Below are positions 30,590 through 39,400 of a DNA stretch of 64,000 nt, piece after piece (within the stretch, counting starts at the first letter, position 1; each line of letters opens with the position of its first letter). Source of the stretch: Polychytrium aggregatum (lineage: Eukaryota > Chytridiomycota > Chytridiomycetes > Polychytriales); assembly GCF_025602895.1 (NCBI RefSeq), contig NW_026516209.1:930001-994000 (forward strand). The letters run 5' to 3'. A program made the translations under genes and the position numbers. Below the pieces are notes generated by a model, which was not told the DNA's origin, ran no database searches, and was given only the letters and a program-made list of their open reading frames with translations.

Positions 30590-31311
30590 GAAACAATGTA
30601 GGAGGGGTGCGGCGGAGCGAGGACGGGCGCGGGAGCGATGGCGGGAACGGCAGCGGAGGCGGAACCAAAGGCGAACTGGGAAGACCGGTAGCGGGCAGGC
30701 GTGCTTCGGCGCTCTTGACGGCGCTCGCGGATTCGTGCATCGAGCTCGTTACAAAGCTCGATGTACTCCTCCAGATCTCGTGGCAGAGGGCGAACTCGCG
30801 AAAGTTCGTCTCTGACATCATCCGACAAGCCAAGTCGGAAGAACGAGATCTTTGCACCGTCGTTCCAAGTCGTATCGGCGGCAATACGAAGGAACTCGGA
30901 TGCATAGACTGCGCACGGGCGGTTGCCCTGAGACAGTGTGGTGATCACTGACTCGGCAGTCCTGGCCCGATCAGGGTCGTCAAACACTTTGGAAAAGCGT
31001 TCTAGGAAATCGCCAAAAGAGTTGAGTCGGGGATCACCCATCTCAAGCATCGGAGTCGCCCACTGGAGAGCCGGTCCAGTGAGCAGACTAATGACGAATC
31101 CGACCTTAATCGGGTCAGCAGGGAACCGGTGGGGCTGCATTCGTATATACAGTTTGCACTGATTTACGAATGCCCGGAACCCTTGCCGGTTACCGTCGTA
31201 ACGGTCCGGCATCTGCACGCTGTACCCAGCGGCAGGAGCATCGCGAGCTGTCCGGAGCTCGGCGAGCTCGGCCTCCAAGGCACGGAGGCGGTCCACGAGG
31301 GCAGGATCCAT
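30590..31311 (-). pseudogene. gag: Element B gag, 5' part (interrupted by D)
   Basis: Starts at the ATG at 31311 (MDPALVDRLRALEAELAELR) and includes the gag core (FVNQCKLYIRMQPHRFPAD, LLTGPALQWATPMLEMGD, SFGDFLERFSKVFDD) up to SYIVS, where D interrupts. The upstream in-frame leader encoded by the poly-T run differs between A and B, so the ATG at MDPALV is the better start. Confidence 0.9.
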
Positions 31312-31488
31312 GGCGGGACTGGGACTGGGACTGGGAAAAAAAAAAAAAGCGAGGAGGTTCAAGAACAGGAGAGCGAAGAGGGCTCAGACACAAGTGTGCT
31401 TGAGGTTCGGACAGGACTAGGAAAGGGGCGGGGCTAGGAGCGGAAGATACCAAGCAGGTGGTATCAGTAGAAGAGAGTTCGAACAAAG

Positions 31489-31907
31489 TGTAAGGAGTGA
31501 ACAAGCGCAAGGACGAAGACCAAGTGCTTGGTATGAGCTTTATTAGCTTTTAGCCCCGAACACCAAAGAACAAGTTTTGTTCGAACTGGTGTTCAACATA
31601 GGCTCAGACATGCAGGGCTATTTATAGACCGGGAGAAGGTCGAGGGGCAAAAGTGGGCGAGAAGGGTGGAGCATCACAGAGAAGCGAGAAGGGGGTGCGA
31701 GAGTGGCTGGTGTGCAAGCGAGAGAGGCTTGGCACAGCCCGGGGACATGTGCCGAGCGGTGGGGGAGGCAGGAAACCAGTAGACGCGGGTGGCAACGGCG
31801 CGTGCTCATGCATGGGGGCAAACAAACACGTGGGGACTCATGATTGGTGCGGAGGGCGAGAGCATGCGGGACAATCTCATTGGTCCGTTGTGATGCTGGT
31901 CATCACA
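31489..31907 (-). repeat. 5' LTR of element B (family 1)
   Basis: 419 bp, complete, followed on the right by the TCTTT duplication. The PBS lies just left of it. Confidence 0.95.
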
Positions 31908-31912
31908 TCTTT

Positions 31913-32370
31913 GCACCGTCGTTCCAAGTCGTATCGGCGGCAATACGAAGGAACTCGGATGCATAGACTGCGCACGGGCGGTTGCCCTGAGACAGTGTGG
32001 TGATCACTGACTCGGCAGTCCTGGCCCGATCAGGGTCGTCAAACACTTTGGAAAAGCGTTCTAGGAAATCGCCAAAAGAGTTGAGTCGGGGATCACCCAT
32101 CTCAAGCATCGGAGTCGCCCACTGGAGAGCCGGTCCAGTGAGCAGACTAATGACGAATCCGACCTTAATCGGGTCAGCAGGGAACCGGTGGGGCTGCATT
32201 CGTATATACAGTTTGCACTGATTTACGAATGCCCGGAACCCTTGCCGGTTACCGTCGTAACGGTCCGGCATCTGCACGCTGTACCCAGCGGCAGGAGCAT
32301 CGCGAGCTGTCCGGAGCTCGGCGAGCTCGGCCTCCAAGGCACGGAGGCGGTCCACGAGGGCAGGATCCAT
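31913..32370 (-). pseudogene. gag: Element A gag, 5' part (interrupted by B)
   Basis: From the ATG at 32370 (MDPALVDRLRALEAELAELR) to TTWNDGAK, where element B enters. Identical to the B copy in the shared part. Confidence 0.9.
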
Positions 32371-32544
32371 GGCGGGACTGGGACTGGGACTGGGAAAAAA
32401 AAAAAAAAAAAAAAAAAGCGAGGAGGTTCAAGAACAGGAGAGCGAAGAGGGCTCAGACACAAGTGTGCTTGAGGTTCGGACAGGACTAGGAAAGGGGCGG
32501 GGCTAGGAGCGGAAGATACCAAGCAGGTGGTATCAGTAGAAGAG

Positions 32545-32556
32545 AGTTCGAACAAA
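32545..32556 (-). promoter_or_regulatory. Element A self-complementary primer-binding site
   Basis: Minus-strand TTTGTTCGAACT, 1 nt after the 5' LTR, is the exact reverse complement of AGTTCGAACAAA in the LTR (32645-32656). That sequence lies 39 nt downstream of the first T of TATAAATA. It is not a tRNA-type TGG-leading PBS. Confidence 0.82.
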
Positions 32557-32557
32557 G

Positions 32558-32976
32558 TGTAAGGAGTGAACAAGCGCAAGGACGAAGACCAAGTGCTTGG
32601 TATGAGCTTTATTAGCTTTTAGCCCCGAACACCAAAGAACAAGTTTTGTTCGAACTGGTGTTCAACATAGGCTCAGACATGCAGGGCTATTTATAGACCG
32701 GGAGAAGGTCGAGGGGCAAAAGTGGGCGAGAAGGGTGGAGCATCACAGAGAAGCGAGAAGGGGGTGCGAGAGTGGCTGGTGTGCAAGCGAGAGAGGCTTG
32801 GCACAGCCCGGGGACATGTGCCGAGCGGTGGGGGAGGCAGGAAACCAGTAGACGCGGGTGGCAACGGCGCGTGCTCATGCATGGGGGCAAACAAACACGT
32901 GGGGACTCATGATTGGTGCGGAGGGCGAGAGCATGCGGGACAATCTCATTGGTCCGTTGTGATGCTGGTCATCACA
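32558..32976 (-). repeat. 5' LTR of element A (family 1)
   Basis: 419 bp. TATAAATA on the minus strand at 32695-32688. On the plus strand a frame from 32722 runs through the LTR into the kinase-Sel1 gene without a stop. Confidence 0.95.
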
Positions 32977-32981
32977 GTCTG

Positions 32982-34290
32982 GGTCACTGCAAACGGCCAG
33001 GCAATGAAGCCATTCCAGATCCTGTCGCAGCTCATCCAGCACAAGCGTCCCAAGCGATTCAATGGCATTCCCGACGATGTCTGGGCCCTTATCGAGCGCT
33101 GCTGGGCCCAAGATCCCGCAGATCGCCCTGCCTTCCCTGACATCCTTGCCGCTCTCCAGCCATACAACCGAGCCGCTGCCCCTGCCGTTTCCGCTCCCGC
33201 CACTGCCAAGGCCCCAGCTATCAGTCAGGTTTCAAGCAATTTCACCACTCTCAGTGTGGATAATTACTCCCCATCCCAACCTAGCAGCCATGCCGAGCTC
33301 ACGTTCGAAGGTATCAACAATGCCATCCACCGCCTGCCTGATCAACTTGTCTCGCGCGCAAAGCAAGGTGATCCCGCTGCCTGTCTCGAAGCGGCCAAGT
33401 TGGTCTCGGAGGGCCTCCCAGCTCACCACAGCGACTGGAAGCTCGCCGCCCAGCTCTTCGGGGCCGCCGCCGACCGCGGTAACCTCGAGGCATCCTTCCA
33501 GATGGCTTGGTTTGCGCTGATCGGCCAGGAAATTCCTCAGAGCGATCACTATGCCTTCTGGTTCTGGGAGGAAGTCAGTAGCAGGTCCACCGATCCCGTT
33601 CTCAAGCCCATTGCCACGCACATGGTCGGGTGGATGTACTACTTCGGCCGGGGCACACAACAAGATCAGCAGAAGGGCATCAAGATCATCCGAGATAATG
33701 AATCGGATGGGTTCAAGTTTGGAGAGGCCGAGTGTCTGGCAAGGTGGAATACGGCCTCATCTGACTCGCCCGCGTCCTGCAAGTTCTTCTCGCTGTGCCA
33801 GCTGGGATCGGACCGCGATTGGCTGTGTAAGCATCTTATGGGTGTCTGTTTATCTCTTGGATTCGGTACCGCAAAAGACGAGAAGAAGGCAGCGGGCATC
33901 TTTGAGCAACTCGCCACCGACGGCCACAGTGATAGTCAGTACTGGGTTGGCGAGTACCTTTACCGTAGCGGAAAGGTATCGAGTGACTACAAGAAGGCAT
34001 TCGAGTGGTACTACAAGTCAGCCGACCAAGGCAACTCTTACGGCCAGTGGAAGGTTGGTCGCTACTACTGGAACGCAATTGGGGCTCCTCGGAACAACGC
34101 CAAGGCAATCGAGTGGCTCCGCAAGTCGGCTGAGCAGGGCAATCGATATGGACAGTATGATCTCGGCGACTGCTACGAAAGTGGTGAAGGCGTTCCCAAG
34201 GACATTGGTACCGCCATTTACTGGTATCGCAAGTCCGCGGACCAAGGTCATGAATATGCCATTCGTAACCTCAAGGAACTCGGCAAATGA
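32982..34290 (+). pseudogene. TKL-type kinase-Sel1 gene, 3' part
   Basis: Resumes the interrupted kinase: WVTANGQAMKPFQILSQ, then the C-lobe arginine motif ERCWAQDPADRPAFPDIL. A linker rich in Ala, Pro and Ser follows, then a string of Sel1-like (TPR-type) repeats with A-x-x-G and G-x-x-x-A-x-x-W patterns, for example YYFGRGTQQDQQKGIKII, YLYRSGKVSSDYKKAFEWY, YYWNAIGAPRNNAKAIEWL and CYESGEGVPKDIGTAIYWY. It ends at TGA 34290. Sel1 arrays are protein-interaction scaffolds, and kinase-Sel1 fusions are typical signalling proteins in some early-diverging fungi and amoebae. It has lost its promoter and N-terminus. An LTR-derived ATG at 32722 opens a 522-aa in-frame chimera, but whether it is transcribed is unknown. 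Confidence 0.88.
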
Positions 34291-34892
34291 ACCTGAATTC
34301 CGAGGCACTCCCATGTCCCATATCCAAGCACCCATGTCGCAATCATGACCCTGCAAACAGAACGGTCAAGCAAACTGTACCGCGAGCACTCACTCCACAC
34401 ACCACGGTGCCACACAATTGACTCGCAAGGCGGTTCCGTTGAAGCGGTGGTGAATGAGTTGTGTCGTATTGACATCCAATACATTCAATACATCCAATAC
34501 ATTCAATTCACCCAATACATTCAACACATACATCCCTAAGCGAGGATGGGAGCCCGTCCAGCGCAGAGCAGCGAGACACATATGGTATTATTGTCTGCGA
34601 GATTGTGATCGGCGCTTGGTCGATCCTGGCTGCCGCTGGCTACATATGTACGCAGATGTCGGCTGGTCGGCCAAGCGGTGGTGTGGTCCCGATCCAAAAC
34701 TGATTGATCTGGATCTGACGAGGCGGGAGCCATCGATAGGTTGATTTCGACCATATGCAAATACTTTCCTCGAGAGTTGCACGCATCCTATCGTCGAGCC
34801 TCTGAATCGTTTCTTGAATCTGGCCGAGACAGATTCTGTTCCTTTCTCTCCCTCTCCCTCTCCCTCTTCCGTCGTTGCCCAACACGATCCAC
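34291..34892. other. Intergenic
   Basis: No gene is seen. A tandem repeat of about 10 bp (TACATTCAA type) lies at 34475-34530. A CT-rich stretch at 34845-34875 precedes the next ATG and may be 5' UTR. Confidence 0.6.
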
Positions 34893-36303
34893 ATGGATCC
34901 AAATCTCTCTGCGGCGACCAGTGTCCTGGAACAGACCGAAGACTATGGCGGATTCCCATGCTTCTGCTCCTTGCTGATTCTGATGATTTTGGAGCGAGGC
35001 CATATCTCGACAAGGCTACTTGAGAATCTCCTCGCATATATGATCTACAGCGGGTGTCTGGGCCTGTTCGTTCTGTGGATAACCCCGATGTGGGCTACGG
35101 CAACGCCGTGTCAAGTAGCGTGGCTGCACTGGTTCTCCGATATGGTGTTCTCCCTCAAGGCAAGTGTGGTTCTGGCAGCCAGCTTTGGCCGGAATCCCGG
35201 GCCCATTCTCACCAGCAATCCGCCCATGACCTCTTTCCCACCAGACGGCGTTCCAGTGTGGCTTTCTTGTCTTCAGGACGATCCAACTCTCGCGTCTTCA
35301 AAGCAGCATAGCCCGGAAAGCAACCTGGATAATGATGGGGCTGTCTCTGGGCATCTACCAAGTCTTCATTTGGACTTACTACCGTCTCTTTGGTACGCAG
35401 TCGATCACTCGCCCATGCTGGCGCTTTGTTCTATGACGGGCGAGTGCTGACTCGGTCTCTCGGCGTTAGACACATGTGCCTGGGTCTTGCCAAATATCAA
35501 CACGAGCATCGCAATTGCAGTCTTGGATGTCTTTTGGATCATCGTCCAACTCGCCGTCAGCATCCAGCTCGTGCGGATCCTCAACAACCTGCAGGCACGG
35601 CCGTCTTCACCACCCGATGAAGCCCCTTCCTCAACACCAGGATTACTGTCTGCCTTTCGGCTCTCGGTGGCTCGGGCTCGCGGATCGGTATCGGGCCCGT
35701 TGCCCGATTTACCAGCGACGCTGGCAACTTCGGCTTCTCCGCGGCCGTCTCAGCTCCTGCTCCAACTCCAGCCATCTCCTCAGCCGCCTCCATCGGCAAT
35801 GAAAGCAAAACTGTTCCGGAGCCAGTGCCGGATCATTCTCTGCTCTACCCTGCTCGGCACCTTTGTGTACACTATTGGACTGATCGAGCTGATTATGGGC
35901 ATGAGGCTATTTTACATGTTCGGGGTCTTGCAGTCGTTTTGTGAGTATTCGACGCCATGAACACACCAGACTGCTTTTGCATCGGCAATTCCGGCCCCTG
36001 GCATGTCGGGCGCGCAACATTATGGACAGCCCAGCCGGAGGAGCGATTGTCGTGTCTCGAATCGATAGCCTTACTGACTGCCATGTCTTTTTACACGAAT
36101 GCAATGCCAAACAACTTTGCTCTGCAGCGGAACTATTGCTGGTTATTACACTCATCGATCCTAATCGACAGCCAAGTCCGACCGCACGCATTGATCGAGA
36201 GATACGACCAAGTCCACTCATCGACGAGCGGCTGGACACGGCACAAACGGCCTCTGCAGCTCCTCTCATGAAGCAGGGAGTCAAGACGCAACAAGGTGTC
36301 TGA
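34893..36303 (+). CDS. Seven-transmembrane protein, family not recognised
   Basis: Four exons, 34893-35159, 35245-35392, 35470-35940 and 36128-36303, join in frame to 353 aa. The first intron starts GC (AAG/GCAAGT), the others GT. Seven hydrophobic segments are visible: FCSLLILMIL, YSGCLGLFVLWITP, WLHWFSDMVF, IMMGLSLGIYQVFIW, IAVLDVFWIIVQLAVSIQL, IILCSTLLGTFVYTIGLI and the span joined across the last intron (FGVLQSF/SELLLVITLI). A Pro/Ser-rich loop of about 60 residues separates spans 5 and 6, and the tail is hydrophilic. This topology resembles a G-protein-coupled receptor, but no family motif is recognised. The last exon choice is less certain: an upstream acceptor would give a different tail. 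Confidence 0.55.
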
Positions 36304-36419
36304 AAGCTGGCGGGATGTATTACGCCCATTGGTGTGTGGACGGTGGCTCGGGTCGCTGGCTATTCGCAAGTCCCAGGAGCGATAACACAAGCCGAGCCAA
36401 TGCATGCCACTAAGCAGCC

Positions 36420-39400
36420 TCACTGGATCAGAGCCGTGAGTTGCTGCTTCTCAGCTTCGCTCAAGTATTGCTCGCACAGCCATCGGAAGTTGTTCGTGTT
36501 CTGCTGGTAGGCACTCTTGAAGAATCGAAGAATGTGATCCTGGCATCCAAGAAACAAGTCAGCACATACTCTGTGTCCCCCAAGAGCCTGCCGATGTAAG
36601 TCTCGGTTACCTCCAAGTTCACAAGAAAGACCGGATCTTTGGCAATGTCGTCGTCGGCTTCATCCTCAATGGCACTGTCATCCATAGCGAGATCTGGGTT
36701 GCGATAGGCTCCTTAGCACCAGCAATAAACTTGCTACCATCGACACACCCACAGGACCCACTGTTTCCAAGGTAGGGTTCCCGCTCACAATGGGTTCACG
36801 CCCCTCAACGCCCTATTCGATGGCACCCAAATACTGCTGCCCGGACATGATGGCTGTTCACATTACCGACAAGATGGCAGCGCTTCTCGATGCTGCCCAA
36901 AGAGGAGTCGCCATATTCGTCGTCGTCGTCTTCGTCATCCTGCATCGAGTACAACAGTGCTGCCCGTTAGCCCCATCACTCGGCCAGATAAAGGTAGTTG
37001 AATCTTGTGATCAAGCCTTCGACTCACGCACCGCAGCGCTACCCACAGGACTCACCGTAAACCCGTCTCCGTTCAAGAAAGCCGAAGCGACTTTGTCGTC
37101 CTGAGCGTTGATGTCTCGCATGTTGATCAGATCGTGCAGCATAAGCTTGATGACCTTGGCTGGGAAAGGAACTGAGGTGTAGACCTCCGGAGCTACAGAA
37201 CAAAGTTCCGAAGGGGTAGCCGGTTATAACCCAGCGCCACGGAGGCTCTGATTTGCTGTGCTCGTATACCAAGAAGCAGATTCGCACCTTTCTTTGCCTG
37301 AGATCTTGTCTTGATGCCTGAGCGTCACATGGAGAACAGGCCGTCCGGGGAACAGATGTGAGGCCACATGCGACGGACAATAGCGGTGTCCGACAGAGAC
37401 GGGTACTGTCAAGATTACTTCTGCACACAGCCACAGTACCTGAGGTGGTGGCAACGAGGTCGCCACGCACCGCGATGCTCTGGATACGAGGGTCGCTCGA
37501 CTCAAAGAGCTTGGTCAAACTCGTGGCGCTACAACAGCAAGGAAAGAAACGATACGAGGGTCAGCACGATGCAGGGACTATGTGCGGTGCTTCAAGAGAA
37601 GTCCCGCCCGATGGGCGATGCTTTCAGTGTTACGACGCGCCGCTTCGACGATATTCTATCAATCTAGCGCTTGTAGCTCACCTGACTTTGAGTGCATACG
37701 ATCCCTGGAAGGAGTCATAGTGCTCACACCAAGTCTTCAGAAGGATCGCAAGACCCTTTTGGCCACCAACAAGCAGTCCGTCCAGGAATTCGACCACTTT
37801 CTCCAGCTGGGACTGGATCAAATGGGCAAACACGATCACAAGGGACTGCGGAGCAGCCTATGTCAGACCAGTTGGACGATGGGGACAGCGACCACTGGTC
37901 ACGAAGGGAATAAGAACTCACCTGGATGAATGTTGGCGTCTGAGCCGTCGCGAGACGCTGGGCAACTGCCTTCAACAGCTCAGGCAACACAGATGCGAGC
38001 TCGGCTCCAGCCTGAGGCAATGGATGAGGGAGGGGATCAGTCAGGCAAACTCGCCGGCAGAGACTTTCTTGGTCCACAAACCGCGATAGCTGCGGACAGT
38101 CGCGGGTTGGATGCTGGTCCGCCAGCTCACCTTGAGGATCAGCTTGCTGATGAGGTCACCAACAAACACCGCGGCCGTCTCGGCCTGTGTGGGGTGCAAC
38201 AGCTTCGCAATAAATTGCATGATATAATCGAGGCCCGACTTGGTGCCATCTGACCAATGAGCGACACCGTGTGTGTCTTTGCTAACGAGAACCTTGAGGA
38301 GCTCTTGCCCAACCTGGCTTGGCAGCAACCGAACGACGGTGAGCGGAGATCACGATCATGGTTAGTATGTGCATCCGACCACCGAGCTGCGGTTGGGTAT
38401 TTGGTTGCTCGGGTATGAGTCGATACGACCGACGCACCTGCATAATGGTGTGGTCCTCGGTCACGAGCAGCAGATGCATGACGTGAGGGAACACTTGCTG
38501 AACATAAGCAGGGGCAATGGGCACGGGGGCCTGCTTGAGCAGAATCTCGACCATTTCCAGAGCGGCCTGGATAATCAGCGCATATCAGTCAGACACACAA
38601 TCCGAGAATCTATAATCTGTCACTTTTGTGCGCGCAGGATCGCCGGAGAGATGGCCGAACTAGCATAGACATACCGCAACCACACCGGACTCTAGCTCGC
38701 TGCTGAGCAAAGCTGTGTGAAGCACAGGCAGGAGAGTCTTTTCAAGCTGTGGGTGGAGCAGTTTGTTGGACGCAAGGCACTCGAACAGATCCTGCACCGT
38801 CGTGGTCATCATGGGATCTGGAAGCATTCGTCACTTGGCTGTCAGCAGTCTTGTCGAAGTGACTGACGTATGACCATATGTAGCTGCTGTTGTGAGCAAG
38901 GCAGTTGGCGACAGCATTGCACTCTTTCCACTCACCATTGGTATGGAGCGTCCAGACAGACGAGATCAGGTTGCAGATGGCTACGCCCTTTTCTGCCGTC
39001 ACGGCCTCGTTGATCTGGTCAAATATTTGTCCGATTGGAAGGGTAGGAATGGGTCAAGAGTGGTGTCTTATCCGATGCCGAATCGCCAGCGAAATACGGA
39101 TTGGACAGTATTGGACAGCACTGGACAGCACGAAAACCCACCTTGACTGCAACCGTGAGGGTATCAAGGACAAGGCACACCGTGTACTCGCTTCCACCCT
39201 GAGCCATGGGGATAGTCTGCTCGATGATGACAGACACATGGGGATAGAGAAGCTCGCGGCTGCACTCGTCGCAGAATCTGGAAGACACAGCCGGCATGCA
39301 ATAGAGCAGATGAGTTAGCGACGCCTGTATCGTTGGCCATCTACGAGTCGATATGCTTGAGGTAACATTGACCACAGGTCGTGAGGCTCTCTATCTGCGG

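Larger units (their letters stand above)
13018..31907 (-). mobile_element. Element B: second family-1 copy, inserted in A's gag
   Basis: Target duplication TCTTT at 13013-13017 and 31908-31912. The 3' LTR is in two pieces (13018-13338 and 19746-19843, split by C), the internal region is 19844-24186 plus 30595-31488 (split by D), and the 5' LTR is 31489-31907. Own length 6,075 bp, exactly 10 bp less than A. The difference is fully explained by a 13-A versus 23-A run before gag; no other difference was noticed. Same orientation as A. Confidence 0.94.
7997..32976 (-). mobile_element. Element A: Ty3/Gypsy chromovirus, family 1, host of the nest
   Basis: LTR retrotransposon in minus orientation. 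LTRs are 7997-8415 (3') and 32558-32976 (5'), 419 bp each, starting TG and ending CA, flanked by GTCTG. Its own sequence is 7997-13017 plus 31913-32976 (6,085 bp); the rest is element B and its passengers, inserted in gag with duplication TCTTT. It encodes Gag and a Pol with protease, RT, RNase H, integrase and chromodomain. The polypurine tract AAGGAGGAGATAG abuts the 3' LTR. The PBS at 32545-32556 is self-complementary to the LTR (see that entry). A poly-A run on the plus strand (23 A, near 32395-32417) lies just before the gag ATG. Confidence 0.95.

Noticed and set aside
31489-32976. Region read as a simple tandem duplication of LTR plus gag leader
   Set aside because: The TCTTT duplication and the continuation of A's gag on both sides show two separate insertions rather than a local duplication.
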